This document shows positions 40,999 to 51,149 of a DNA stretch of 64,000 nucleotides, in pieces (position 1 is the first letter of the stretch; the number at the start of each line of letters is the position of its first letter). Made by a program: the position numbers and the translations under genes. Below the pieces are notes generated by a model, which was given only the letters and a program-made list of their open reading frames with translations, ran no database searches and was not told the origin of the DNA. The DNA lies in NCBI GenBank assembly GCA_003635185.1, contig PYJA01000054.1, positions 1-64,000 of the forward strand, read 5' to 3'. Source of the DNA: Candidatus Poribacteria bacterium (GTDB lineage: Bacteria > Poribacteria > WGA-4E > WGA-3G).

Positions 40999-43900
40999 AT
41001 GAAAAGTCTAACGCAAAAACGTTGCTCTGACTGTGGTTTTATGAATCCAGCAGTCAAGTTTTGCGGCGAATGTGGTCGCGCACTTGATGACACAAACATA
41101 CCACTCAGTGCAACTCCTATGAGCAAGGCAGAAAGACGACAACTCACAGTTCTATTCTGCGATGTCATAGATTCAACGGCATTAACAGAACAACTGGATC
41201 CCGAGGATTTACGGCAAGTGTTAGATGCGTATCGGGCATCTGTCGCAGAAGTCGTTTTAGAATATGATGGGCACATTGCACGTTATTTTGGGGACGGTAT
41301 CTTAGTATACTTCGGATATCCAATTGCGCATGAAGACGCAACACGTCGCGCTGTACAGGCTGGATTAGGTATTGTTGCCGGATTAGAAGAGCTGAATTCG
41401 CGTTTGACAGAAGCGTTTGGTATTCAAATACAGGTACGTCTAAGTATTGATACCGGTTTGGTCGTCGTGTGGGAAGTAGGGATGCCCATTAGCAAGTCCC
41501 ACCAACATATCTCTGTTCTTGAACGTTATCACGGAGATGCAATAGACATTGTGGGAAAAACTCCGAATATAGCCGCTCGCATGCAGCAAGTTGCGCCTCC
41601 GAACGGTATCGTAATCGGTGACACTACACTCAGACTAATTGAAGGGTTTTTTACATATCAAGACCTGGGTGCCATAACACTGAAAGGCATTTCACAGCCG
41701 GTTCCGATTTATCAGATACTTGATGAACACCCAGATAGTGCCCTTCCAGCTTTCAGACGTGAGCAAACAAAACTTCCACTACAAAGTGGTATGACTCCAA
41801 TAATTGGAAGAACCCGACAAGTTGCAACGCTAAAGGCACGGTGGAAACTCGCTGCAGCGTCTTCGGGGCAAGTCGTCCTGATTGAAGGTGAAGCTGGCAT
41901 TGGCAAGTCTCGCATTGTCGCTGTTATTGCTGAACAAGTGACTGAGGTTGATGCTCAAATATTGGAATGTCGAGGTTCACCAGATTCACAAAATAGCCCA
42001 CTCTACCCGATTCTGTCGCTTTTGCGGCAACAACTCTTAAGATTCGGTGAAATGGATGACGGAAGTACACGACTGAAAAAACTGGAGCAATTTCTAAATA
42101 CCTATGAACTTTCTTTAAATTTGTTGCCTCTTTTGGCAGAACTCTTAGAGATAGAGGCAAATTACCAAACCATAGAATTAAAACCATCACAGCGGCGACG
42201 CCGCACTTTACAAGCACTCGTACAGATTTTCCTGAAAACTGCTGGACGAAAAACGCTTTTATTAATTGCTGAAGACTTACATTGGGTTGATCCATCTACA
42301 TTGGAATTTCTACATCTTTTGATTTCTGGAATAGAAACCGCACCGATCCTTGCAATTTTGACATCGCGCTCCGAAATCGCTGTCAATCAGGATAGCACAC
42401 AAGCAAAAGGGAGAGCGAAACTGAAAACGCTTACTGAGTTAGCGTGGGTAACCCAGATGTCATTGAAACGTTTAAACCGTAGACAGGTATCACAGATGAT
42501 TACGGAGGTAGCGGGTGGACAAGCAATACCTGCGGATGTCTCTAAGCAAATTGCAGCTAAAACAGAAGGGGTGCCACTGTTTGTAGAGGAATTAACACGC
42601 ATGGCACTTGAATCCGACCTGCAAAATATTGATGTTTCAACAGAGATACCTGCAACGCTGCAAGCATCGTTGACAGCAAGACTTGACAGACTCGGCTCGC
42701 GAAAAGAACTTGTTCAACTTGGTGCTACACTTGGTAGGGAGTGGACAGCGGAACTTCTGCATAAGGTGATCGTGAGTCTGGCTGAAGAACCTAAAACGGA
42801 TGAGTTTCTCACACATCTTAACCAATTCGCAGCTTTTCCTCCATTTCCACAACAGAACAACGAGCTTACATGGCTTGAAAGAGAATTACAGCAGCTTGTT
42901 GAAGCAGAAATTTTGAGGTGCCGACAAACTCATGAGAATAAACAGATTTACACTTTCAAGCATCCATTGATCAGGGAAACTGCATATCAAGCCTTACTTA
43001 AAAGCACGCGACACGCGTATCACCGGCGGATTGCGACTGTCCTACGCCAGGCATTCGGAGATGTCGTGCGGGCACAACCGGAGTTGGTCGCGTATCACTA
43101 CACGGAAGGTGAATTGCCTGAGCGAGCAGTTGAATATTGGCAACAAGCAGGACAACGTGCAGTAGAACGATCCGCAAACGTTGAAGGAGTCCGTCACTTA
43201 ACACAAGGATTGACTTTGTTAGAAACATTGCCAGAAACTCCCGCACGTGCAGCACGCGAATTGGTCATTCAAACAACTTTGGGGCCCGCGCTCATTGCAA
43301 CGATGGGATATGCAGCACTTGAAGTAGAGGAGACATATACACGCGCAAAAGCATTGTTAGAAACCATGCCCAATAACGAACGCATGCCGCTCCGATTCCC
43401 CATTTTATTTGGATTGTGGCTTTCTTATTTAGTACGGGCAAAATTACAAACGGCACGAGAACTCGGAGAACAGTGTCTTGTGATGGCACAACAACAGGAA
43501 AACGCTGTATTGGAGGTAGAAGCACATCGAGCATTAGGTGCGACACTTTACTATCTTGGTGAGTTAAAGATGGCGCACGCTCACATTGAAGCTGGAATTG
43601 CACGCTACGACCCGCACCAACATCCAGTACACGCCTTTTTCCACTATCTTGCTGACCCAGGCATGACCTTGCACGCTTACGCCGCTCCATTGGTATGGTG
43701 TTTAGGGTACCCTGAACAAGCAGTAGAACAGCTGCAAGCTTCGCAACAGATGGGGGAGGAACGACCCCATCCGTTTAGTCAGGTGGTCTCTCTACATTTT
43801 GGCGCATTAATGTATCAATTACGTCAAGATGTTGAAAAAGTAAACGCTTATGCTACCGAGATGCTTGCAATCTGCAGAGAACACGGTTTTTCTGTATGGG

Positions 43901-44454
43901 AACCAACGGGTAAAATTATGAAAGGTTGGGCACTCCAACAAGACGCTGATAATTCACACGAAGAAGGAATCGCTTTGATTCGAGAAGGAATCGCCGATTG
44001 GGAAGCCAACAGATCACGGGTTCTACGGCCTGTCTACTTAGGAATGTTAACACATGCTTATGGACAAGCAGGGAAGGTTCAAAAAGGACTTCAGACTCTG
44101 GAAATAGCATTTGAAGCTGTTGCTGAGAGTGGTGAACGTACCAATGAAGCTGAACTCTATCGCCTTAAAGGTGAGTTTTTGCTGAAATCTGTAAAAGCAG
44201 TAGAGCAAAACAACTGTTCATCGGCACTTCAAAGGGAAGCAGAAAAATGTTTTCAGAAAGCATTAACTATTGCACGTCATCAAGAGGCTAAATCGTGGGA
44301 ACTCCGAACTGCTATCAGTTTAAGCAAACTCATGATAACACAAAATCGACAGGACGCTGCGCATGCACTGCTAAAACCGATCTATGAATGGTTCACTGAA
44401 GGATTTGAAACTGTTGACTTAATAGAAGCACGCGCCCTATTGCGCAGCTTATAG
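40999..44454 (+). CDS. Class III nucleotidyl cyclase / AAA ATPase / TPR signalling protein
   Basis: The 1151-residue protein begins with a zinc ribbon (CSDCGFMNPAVKFCGECG). A class III cyclase domain follows: LTVLFCDVIDSTAL and YFGDGILVYFGYP (the two metal Asp), then GDAIDIVGKTPNIAARMQ (Asn and Arg that stabilise the transition state). Next is a STAND-like AAA ATPase (MIEGEAGIGKS-like Walker A at VVLIEGEAGIGKSRIV, LLLIAEDLHWVD Walker B) and about 600 residues of helical TPR-like repeats. Such proteins are often adenylate cyclases switched by ligand binding to the TPR part. The stop codon TAG lies inside the left end of a foldback element. No SD precedes the ATG. Confidence 0.9.
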   Translation: MKSLTQKRCSDCGFMNPAVKFCGECGRALDDTNIPLSATPMSKAERRQLTVLFCDVIDSTALTEQLDPEDLRQVLDAYRASVAEVVLEYDGHIARYFGDGILVYFGYPIAHEDATRRAVQAGLGIVAGLEELNSRLTEAFGIQIQVRLSIDTGLVVVWEVGMPISKSHQHISVLERYHGDAIDIVGKTPNIAARMQQVAPPNGIVIGDTTLRLIEGFFTYQDLGAITLKGISQPVPIYQILDEHPDSALPAFRREQTKLPLQSGMTPIIGRTRQVATLKARWKLAAASSGQVVLIEGEAGIGKSRIVAVIAEQVTEVDAQILECRGSPDSQNSPLYPILSLLRQQLLRFGEMDDGSTRLKKLEQFLNTYELSLNLLPLLAELLEIEANYQTIELKPSQRRRRTLQALVQIFLKTAGRKTLLLIAEDLHWVDPSTLEFLHLLISGIETAPILAILTSRSEIAVNQDSTQAKGRAKLKTLTELAWVTQMSLKRLNRRQVSQMITEVAGGQAIPADVSKQIAAKTEGVPLFVEELTRMALESDLQNIDVSTEIPATLQASLTARLDRLGSRKELVQLGATLGREWTAELLHKVIVSLAEEPKTDEFLTHLNQFAAFPPFPQQNNELTWLERELQQLVEAEILRCRQTHENKQIYTFKHPLIRETAYQALLKSTRHAYHRRIATVLRQAFGDVVRAQPELVAYHYTEGELPERAVEYWQQAGQRAVERSANVEGVRHLTQGLTLLETLPETPARAARELVIQTTLGPALIATMGYAALEVEETYTRAKALLETMPNNERMPLRFPILFGLWLSYLVRAKLQTARELGEQCLVMAQQQENAVLEVEAHRALGATLYYLGELKMAHAHIEAGIARYDPHQHPVHAFFHYLADPGMTLHAYAAPLVWCLGYPEQAVEQLQASQQMGEERPHPFSQVVSLHFGALMYQLRQDVEKVNAYATEMLAICREHGFSVWEPTGKIMKGWALQQDADNSHEEGIALIREGIADWEANRSRVLRPVYLGMLTHAYGQAGKVQKGLQTLEIAFEAVAESGERTNEAELYRLKGEFLLKSVKAVEQNNCSSALQREAEKCFQKALTIARHQEAKSWELRTAISLSKLMITQNRQDAAHALLKPIYEWFTEGFETVDLIEARALLRSL

Positions 44455-44601
44455 TAAAATCCGAAAATATGTTTACATTTCAATGAAAAACAATCCCCAC
44501 ACCATCACGCTGGTGAGGTTAGGAAACCTCACCAGCAGAGGGCCCCGCTGGCGAGGTTTCCTAACCTCGCCAATGTAAAAGTAATTATGAATTTCACTAT
44601 A
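44450..44601. mobile_element. TATAGT foldback element with two REP-like palindromes
   Basis: The ends TATAGTAAAATCC and GAATTTCACTATA are near-perfect inverted repeats. The 152-bp element contains palindromes at 44511-44534 (TGGTGAGG form) and 44549-44572 (TGGCGAGG form) in opposite orientation. The left end provides the stop codon of the upstream cyclase gene. Confidence 0.7.
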
Positions 44602-44618
44602 AGTGGAGACAAAACGCT

Positions 44619-45479
44619 ATGAGACTTGGTGTCGTTGGCATGTGCAGCGATTTTCGAACGCTGAATCAACAGGAGATTGAAGCGATCCAGAAATTGCAGT
44701 TCACTGGGGTCAGTTACCATTTCGCCAGTTCAAATATTCCGCTTGTTTCCCCAGATGAAATTACGCAATGTCGTTTTCTCCTTGAAAAAGCACAACTTGA
44801 TCTGGTACAATTTGGTATCACTTATGGGGAGTGTCTATTTGATCCGCGTTCCTCAGTCCGCGAAGCAGCAATTGAAGCGGTGAATTGTGGAATGCCGGTG
44901 GCGAAAGAGCTTGGAGCGTTTCACTACCTTTTCCGACCAGGCAGTTTGAATCCAGATGGTGCATGGACATCCCACCGAGATAACCACCTGCCTGAATCAA
45001 TGGAACGCTTAATTGAGACACTGAAACCTATAGCGGAAAATGCTGAACGCGAAGCCTTAACACTTGTGATGGAGACACATGCTGTTTCTATTATGGATTC
45101 GCCTGAAACATGCAGAGAGGTTGTTGAGAGAGTCGGTTCTGATAGGTTACGCATCGTGATGGATTTTGTTAACCATTTCCAATCCCTTCGTCAGGTCTAT
45201 GAAAGTGAAGCGAGACTTAATCATATCTTTGACGTGATGGGACCGGTTGCACCTATGGCACATATTAAGGACATTCGCGTTGAAAACGGATTAGTTTTAC
45301 ACCTTAATGAAGAAGTACCCGGTGAGGGAGAATTGGATATCGGAGTAGCGTTAAAACGGTTTGACGCGCTCTATCCAAATGGCTACGGATTGATAGAACA
45401 TCTACCTTTAGAGAAAATTCCGCTTGCGAACACAAATGTACGTAGAATTGCAGCTGAAAATGGAGTGAATATTTATTAA
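44619..45479 (+). CDS. Sugar phosphate isomerase/epimerase-like TIM-barrel protein
   Basis: The 286-residue protein belongs to the xylose-isomerase-like TIM-barrel superfamily. Typical elements are LGVVGMCSDFRTL at the N-terminus, GAFHYLFRPGSLN, LTLVMETHAVSIMDSPE (ligand Glu), LRIVMDFVNHF (ligand Asp) and MAHIKDIRV (ligand His), with a final Glu in GLIEHLP. These positions bind a divalent metal. Substrates range from sugars to inositols; none can be assigned here. It is 16 bp upstream of the 798-aa membrane protein gene and probably co-transcribed with it. Confidence 0.85.
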   Translation: MRLGVVGMCSDFRTLNQQEIEAIQKLQFTGVSYHFASSNIPLVSPDEITQCRFLLEKAQLDLVQFGITYGECLFDPRSSVREAAIEAVNCGMPVAKELGAFHYLFRPGSLNPDGAWTSHRDNHLPESMERLIETLKPIAENAEREALTLVMETHAVSIMDSPETCREVVERVGSDRLRIVMDFVNHFQSLRQVYESEARLNHIFDVMGPVAPMAHIKDIRVENGLVLHLNEEVPGEGELDIGVALKRFDALYPNGYGLIEHLPLEKIPLANTNVRRIAAENGVNIY

Positions 45480-45495
45480 TCGGAGGGTTTGCACC

Positions 45496-47892
45496 ATGTT
45501 AAAGAAAAGACAAATCGTATTGCTAATTCTCATTTTAGGGATGGTTGTTTTAACTTACACTGCAATGGCACAAGAAGAAAATACCGGTGGCGATACACAG
45601 AGTAGTGTTAGCAGTATTTGGGACAAAGTAAAATGGCCAATTATTGCTGCCGTTTCAATGTTTATTTTTCAGGGTGTCCTTTATATAATAGGCTTGTTTA
45701 AGAAAGACAGGCTTCTTAAGACATTGCTAAATAAATATGTGATCTTTCATATGAAGGACGGACGCCGCTATCAAGGTACCATGCGTTTAGATACCAGAGG
45801 GGCAGAAATTGTCTCCGAAGAATCCAGACAACGTGGGCAAGCCCCAAGTTATATTTTTAGCAAGGATCAATTGCAGAATGGAATCGGTTCATATATCCGT
45901 TATTTAGATACGATGAATGATCGTGAAAAACAGGAACGGAAATGGGAACTTGATCGATTGAAGAATCCTCCACTATCTCACAGAATGGTCCGAAAAATCA
46001 GAAATATGTTTATTGAACTCAATGCAGCAGCAAAAAATGCTATCAGCATGGTATGGGGTGGAATCAAACAAGCGGCAAGTCCTCTACAGACACAGTTGAA
46101 TCGGATGAGTGCGGCATCTCAAGAATATGGTGGGCAAGAGATTACATTAGACAATCAATTAAAAGGGTTTGATGAGGAATCAAAAGAATTCTTGAAAGAG
46201 GAAAGTTATGAAAGGATAATTGAACGTCTCGTTGGCACACGTGTCAAAATCCGAATAGCGGGTGTGAAGCATGCCGATGGTGAATATATGGCGCTTTTCA
46301 AAGATTATAACGGAAAGCACATGACATTCATGAATGTAAAAGATAAGGACAATAACGGTTACAGAGACCATTGGAGCTACGATCACGAATACAAACACAA
46401 TATCAACAACTTTAACCGACGCGATGACCGGGGACTTAGGTGTCGCATGGTTGAGGATAAGGAAGGTAGATACTTTTTAGTCCTTGAAAACAATACGGCT
46501 TATTCTATCCAAGTCGGTAAGATTACATTACATGATGGATCACCGACCTGGGAGAGAAACCTTGAGTTTAAGTGGCACATCGAACCACTCAGTGTAAGGA
46601 GGATTCGCCTCAACCCGGTAGCACAACATAATGTTGGTCCGTTTCAACGTGTTAGAACGCTTGAAGCTAAAACACCGAGGAACTATAAAAAAATAAGACT
46701 TGATTTTCGATCTTTTCGAGATGCGGATGTTATTTTTCCTCGCTCCGTTTGCACTATTATTGAAAGTGCTGAAAAACATCAAGAAGAATTGTTCAGTATA
46801 TCTGCCTTAACAGATGCTATTCTTGATCGGAGCGAATCTGAAGAAATTGCTATTCAGGACGCTGGAGGACGACCAATTCACGGTATGAACCTCGTTCATG
46901 GATATGTCACCAATGTGAATGAAGAACGACTTGATCTAAAATCGGTTGATTCCAGCTATAGCCGACGTTGGGAGGTCGAAAGTGCCTATACGCATTTTGA
47001 TAATTCCTTACGCCATCGAGTCCCTGTGCATCGAAAGATGATCCCGTATTTCGCGAACCGTCTTGTCACACAAAACGCACTTGTTGAACAGATACGTGAG
47101 AATCCACTTCAAAAGGAAGCATTTTCTCAATTAGCGTATCCGAAACTCACCAAAAGACAGTTACGAATTCCACTGATGAAGTTGTTGCCTTCAAAAAATG
47201 GATTGCGTCTACCCCTTAAGGTAATGGCACTCACAGGCAATGGTGCAAATGAAGAATTCCGTGTCCTTGAGCGTTTTGAATATGTTTACGAACATCACAT
47301 GCTTTATGAATCTGTTGAAAATCTGCGAAATGAACGTCTTGCCAAAATGGACATATTATGGATAGGTGCTGGCGAAATTTACAAGGGGGGCTACCGTCTT
47401 AATATAGATGCTGAGCACCGAATCAAAAATTTCGTTAGCCAAGGGGGCGTAGTCATCGTTTCGGGACAAGATGTCAAAACAAACTCCAGACAGAGGCGCG
47501 GTGCGGGATGGATCCCAGAACCACTCACCGGTGTAGAATATGACGAAACAGATGAACTTTTGCCTACCGCTCAAGGTAGAAGGAGTCGTATCTTTCATAC
47601 TCCCAATATGCTTAACACCACACCAGATACCAAAGAGATTCCGTTAGTTAAGCTTGACGATATGTGGGTGGACCCGCTCGGTAAATGGAATTCACTCGCG
47701 AAGTCTACTGAGCAGGATGCTTCAGCACTGCTCACGCTTCCGTTTCAGAAAGGGTTATATATTGTCACAAGTCTGAAGAATGATACTGAGCGGGATGTGG
47801 AAATAAATAATAAATTGATGGAGAATCTACTACATTTCTCTGTTAAGTGGATAGGTAATCAGAAGTGGAAACAACGTTTCTTGCCCCGATGA
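45496..47892 (+). CDS. Membrane-anchored protein of unknown function (798 aa)
   Basis: I do not recognise the N-terminal 600 residues. The protein has a signal sequence (QIVLLILILGMVVLTYTAMAQ), a second transmembrane helix (WPIIAAVSMFIFQGVLYIIGLF) and then a soluble region with YVIFHMKDGRRYQGTMRL, repeated Tyr/Arg-rich segments and a YNGKHMTFMNVKDKDNNGYRDHW stretch. Near residues 620-650, MDILWIGAGEIYKGGYRLNIDAEHRIKNFVSQGGVVIVSG resembles the glutamine-amidotransferase-like or DUF4159 fold often found at the end of large envelope proteins. GGAGG lies upstream of the ATG. It converges on a UPF0182 gene. Confidence 0.75.
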   Translation: MLKKRQIVLLILILGMVVLTYTAMAQEENTGGDTQSSVSSIWDKVKWPIIAAVSMFIFQGVLYIIGLFKKDRLLKTLLNKYVIFHMKDGRRYQGTMRLDTRGAEIVSEESRQRGQAPSYIFSKDQLQNGIGSYIRYLDTMNDREKQERKWELDRLKNPPLSHRMVRKIRNMFIELNAAAKNAISMVWGGIKQAASPLQTQLNRMSAASQEYGGQEITLDNQLKGFDEESKEFLKEESYERIIERLVGTRVKIRIAGVKHADGEYMALFKDYNGKHMTFMNVKDKDNNGYRDHWSYDHEYKHNINNFNRRDDRGLRCRMVEDKEGRYFLVLENNTAYSIQVGKITLHDGSPTWERNLEFKWHIEPLSVRRIRLNPVAQHNVGPFQRVRTLEAKTPRNYKKIRLDFRSFRDADVIFPRSVCTIIESAEKHQEELFSISALTDAILDRSESEEIAIQDAGGRPIHGMNLVHGYVTNVNEERLDLKSVDSSYSRRWEVESAYTHFDNSLRHRVPVHRKMIPYFANRLVTQNALVEQIRENPLQKEAFSQLAYPKLTKRQLRIPLMKLLPSKNGLRLPLKVMALTGNGANEEFRVLERFEYVYEHHMLYESVENLRNERLAKMDILWIGAGEIYKGGYRLNIDAEHRIKNFVSQGGVVIVSGQDVKTNSRQRRGAGWIPEPLTGVEYDETDELLPTAQGRRSRIFHTPNMLNTTPDTKEIPLVKLDDMWVDPLGKWNSLAKSTEQDASALLTLPFQKGLYIVTSLKNDTERDVEINNKLMENLLHFSVKWIGNQKWKQRFLPR

Positions 47893-47929
47893 TTTCAGGT
47901 AATGAATAGCAATCCCGACACGTTCACGC

Positions 47930-47953
47930 TGGCAAGGTTTCCTAACCTTGCCA
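47930..47953. repeat. REP-like palindrome (variant)
   Basis: TGGCAAGGTTTCCTAACCTTGCCA, a fully palindromic variant of the GGCGAGG unit, in the convergent gap. Flanks are a decayed TATAGT element (AATCCCGACACG...GTGGATTTTAC). Confidence 0.7.
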
Positions 47954-47997
47954 ATGTCCAAATAATTGTGGATTTTACGACAACTAATACGAAAAGT

Positions 47998-48023
47998 GTT
48001 ATTTGGTTCGTGAACCGAATAAC
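47998..48023. terminator. Inverted repeat between converging genes, possible terminator
   Basis: GTTATTTGGTTC (47998-48009) pairs with GAACCGAATAAC (48012-48023) with one G-T pair. It lies 106 bp after the 798-aa gene and 13 bp before the end of the UPF0182 gene on the other strand. The weak downstream T-run makes function uncertain. Confidence 0.4.
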
Positions 48024-48035
48024 GCCTCTCGCTTT

Positions 48036-51000
48036 TTATTTGTTATTCTGTTTCTTTTTCCCACCTACTTTTGCGTTACCCGCGGCTTTGGCAGAAGCGT
48101 TTTGACCATTCCCGTTTTCCGCTGCTGCAAGTGCTTTTCCGAAATCTTCTACGGCTTTCATAAGTACTTCAAACTGCTCTGCAAGGGTGGGTTCCTTTTC
48201 TTCATTTTCGATATCTGTTGAAGTAGTAGATGGTTGTCTCAAAAACACTTTTTGCAATGCCACATCAAACGATATATCGGCAGCAAGTTCATGATCTGCT
48301 GCTTTTACTACGATTGTTTGCAGGGTAGGTAGGTGTAAAATCGGGTCGGTTGGATCTTTATTTTCAGTTTCCTTTGAACTTATCCGTTCAAAATAAATAG
48401 GTTCAACGTAAAAAATTCCTTCCTCAATCGGAATGACGTGTAGATTTCCTCGGATGATTTTGTTAGGTCTCCAGTTACGAAACAATTCTGCCAATTCGGA
48501 ATTCTTTGGAATATCGTCTTCTACATGTTTCGGACCTTTAACGTTTATATTGTCTGGGAGGGTATAAACAATACGTTGTCCATAGTTCGGTGGATCACAG
48601 CGAGCGATTAACCACCCCTTCATGAAATTATCCTTTTGAGGTGGTGTAAACGGAATCATGTTGACAAATTCTGTTTTTTCTTCCCCAGGCAACTTTAACA
48701 TTGCATAGTACGGCACCATTTCGAGATTCGGCGTTTCTGAATAGTAGGCTTCCATTGGTATTTTCCATTGGTCACTTTTGTCAAAAAAGGTCTGTGCGTC
48801 CTCAACGTGATAGCTACCGTACATTTTGGCTTGAATGCGCGTCAGATAGTCTGGGAACCGTCGATGTGCCCTCAAACCTTCTGACATCTCATCTATATTT
48901 TTAAAGAGTTTCGGAAACGCCTTACGATAGATTTTTGTGATTGGTTCATTTTTTATGTCAGTGTAAAAATTGACATTTCCATTGTATGCGTTGACAACAA
49001 CTACACCGGAGTTACGGATATAATTGAATTTTTTGAATCTTTTAAAACGCGGTTCGGTGTATAGTTCAAGATCATTATCTTCAATAGGGGCAGTATCATC
49101 TGCATAGTATTGCGCGTTAGGAAATTGTTTGCTCGTTACGTAAAAATCTACAATCCACCACAGTTGCCCATCGTCTATAACAATGTACGGATCTGGATCG
49201 TAATCAAGGAAGGGGGCGATATGTGAAAGGCGATCAGTTACAAGTCGTTCGTTCTGTCGCGTACCAATTTTGCGCCAGAACATCAGTTTACTTTCCGGTA
49301 CCAATGCAGAATGCCGCAGAATCCGAACTGAGGCAAATCGGACAGCAAAACAAAGGCGGCGGAACCATCCACCTAACGGAACACCTCCAGTGCCTTGATA
49401 GTGATATCCTTGTGTTGTCGATTCAGTGTTAAGATCCTCCGCGGAAGCGGGTTTAGTTCCATTTGCCTTCCGTTCCACTTCTTCAATGTTATATTCGGGC
49501 TTATCCGTTTTAACAATAACATAATCGTTTGTCATTTCACCATAATAGATTCTTGGTTGTTCGACCTCTAATTCCGGATATGCTAACCCTTCTTTTTGAG
49601 AAATTGGTACGCCTTTCACCCATAAGTCTGGGGAGTTATTGCTACTAACTTCGTTGACAGGTACAACACAAACACCGTATCCATGTGTAAACTTTAGTTT
49701 GAGTTCACCCCATTCTTTGGGACCTGGATCCGGATCAATTTCTCGGGCGGCAATCATGACCTGTTTATACTGTTCAAAAGATTCAGTATTCTCAGGTTGA
49801 ACGTTTTGAACATCTACTGAGGTATTGTCAATGGATTCAACATCCGTAGATTTTTCAGATGATGTCGTGCGGGTATGTGTTCTACCAAGATGATATCTAT
49901 CTACATCAGTGTAAGGGTGAAAGTCATGATGTCGTTTAATCTCCTCATTGCGAAGAATGTTATAAAGTACGCGGCGATCCCAGAATTGAATGTTCTTTTT
50001 AACATCTTCGTTGCGATTGATTGTGTCAAGTGTAGCAAATCCTTTCTCATAAGGCTTGAGATCTATCTTGTCTAAATCAAAGGCTTTGCGCGTATCTTGA
50101 ATGTGTTTGGCAAGATACGGACTTTCTTTTTCAATTGACTCTCCCTGCGATTCAACTACCCACAAATTTACGCCCATTGGGTAAATGTGAATCAAGCAAA
50201 GATAACTGATTGCCCATACTCCGATTGCAGTGTACCAGAGGAGACGTTTTCGCCAGAAAAGGTTAAGGATTAGTGCAATACTGATGATGAGAAGAATGCC
50301 ACAGTAAAGTTGTGTCGCATTGGAGAGCGCGATATCTACATAGAACAGCCCATGCAGTTCTGATAGTCTTTTGGAGATGGGAGGTTTATATACCTTGCCC
50401 CACAGATACACATAAATTCTCCATATCCCTATTGCCAGTAACATAAGCCACAAGATAGATCCGTGGAAAACGATATTTCTCTTGACGTACCCCATAGAAC
50501 GCGCATCGCGACGATAGTAGAAATTATAGAGTAAACCTACAACGCCACAAGTCACCCATAGCAAAATCTCTATCCAAAGACTGACTGCCTGGTGTACTGG
50601 ATAAGAAAAAAGATAAAAATTCCGATCATATCTTAACAGAAACGGCACTACTCTTTCATTTGGACGTTCCAAATAGCGAATAAAAATATCCTGTAGGGAC
50701 ATCATTGGGACTGCAAAGAGAATAGCAAGGAACACTGTGCCGACAAAGAAGGTGCGATGATAGGAAACGGTGCGTTGGTGGGTCCAGCGGGAAAACTCTC
50801 GCGGTTCTGGACAGAGTCGTTTCGCTATTACTGCGTTCAAATTCATGAACGCTAACGCAACAAAGAAAAATCCGAAAAAGAGGCCCCATCGGACTTTTCG
50901 GAGTTTCCAAAAGACATCTGCGTAATTAACACTTGTAAACCAGAGGTGTTCAGTATAGAGATAGGAAAACGGAAACATACTGCTGAGCAAGGCAATACCA

Positions 51001-51149
51001 CCTATCCCCCAAAGCAGATATGCCTGGATTTTTAGCGAAAGTCTCCGATACCAAATCCCTCGCCGATACCGATAGATACTCCATATCAGCGTGATCGTAA
51101 CAAGAATTACATTGAAAATTAGCCATGCAATTGCAAGATCAGGAGTCAT
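48036..51149 (-). CDS. UPF0182 family integral membrane protein
   Basis: The 1037-residue protein starts best at the ATG at 51149 (MTPDLAIAWLIFNVILVTITLIW, with AAGAGG eight bases upstream); the longer frame begins at a TTG. Seven transmembrane helices fill the first 330 residues, followed by a large exported region with LYTEHLWFTSVNYADVFW and YDRNFYLFSYPVHQAV near the helices and many conserved Tyr-rich strands. This is UPF0182, a conserved but uncharacterised family of bacterial membrane proteins. The tail (LAAAENGNGQNASAKAAG) is low-complexity. It converges with the 798-aa gene. Confidence 0.9.
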   Translation of the reverse strand: MTPDLAIAWLIFNVILVTITLIWSIYRYRRGIWYRRLSLKIQAYLLWGIGGIALLSSMFPFSYLYTEHLWFTSVNYADVFWKLRKVRWGLFFGFFFVALAFMNLNAVIAKRLCPEPREFSRWTHQRTVSYHRTFFVGTVFLAILFAVPMMSLQDIFIRYLERPNERVVPFLLRYDRNFYLFSYPVHQAVSLWIEILLWVTCGVVGLLYNFYYRRDARSMGYVKRNIVFHGSILWLMLLAIGIWRIYVYLWGKVYKPPISKRLSELHGLFYVDIALSNATQLYCGILLIISIALILNLFWRKRLLWYTAIGVWAISYLCLIHIYPMGVNLWVVESQGESIEKESPYLAKHIQDTRKAFDLDKIDLKPYEKGFATLDTINRNEDVKKNIQFWDRRVLYNILRNEEIKRHHDFHPYTDVDRYHLGRTHTRTTSSEKSTDVESIDNTSVDVQNVQPENTESFEQYKQVMIAAREIDPDPGPKEWGELKLKFTHGYGVCVVPVNEVSSNNSPDLWVKGVPISQKEGLAYPELEVEQPRIYYGEMTNDYVIVKTDKPEYNIEEVERKANGTKPASAEDLNTESTTQGYHYQGTGGVPLGGWFRRLCFAVRFASVRILRHSALVPESKLMFWRKIGTRQNERLVTDRLSHIAPFLDYDPDPYIVIDDGQLWWIVDFYVTSKQFPNAQYYADDTAPIEDNDLELYTEPRFKRFKKFNYIRNSGVVVVNAYNGNVNFYTDIKNEPITKIYRKAFPKLFKNIDEMSEGLRAHRRFPDYLTRIQAKMYGSYHVEDAQTFFDKSDQWKIPMEAYYSETPNLEMVPYYAMLKLPGEEKTEFVNMIPFTPPQKDNFMKGWLIARCDPPNYGQRIVYTLPDNINVKGPKHVEDDIPKNSELAELFRNWRPNKIIRGNLHVIPIEEGIFYVEPIYFERISSKETENKDPTDPILHLPTLQTIVVKAADHELAADISFDVALQKVFLRQPSTTSTDIENEEKEPTLAEQFEVLMKAVEDFGKALAAAENGNGQNASAKAAGNAKVGGKKKQNNK

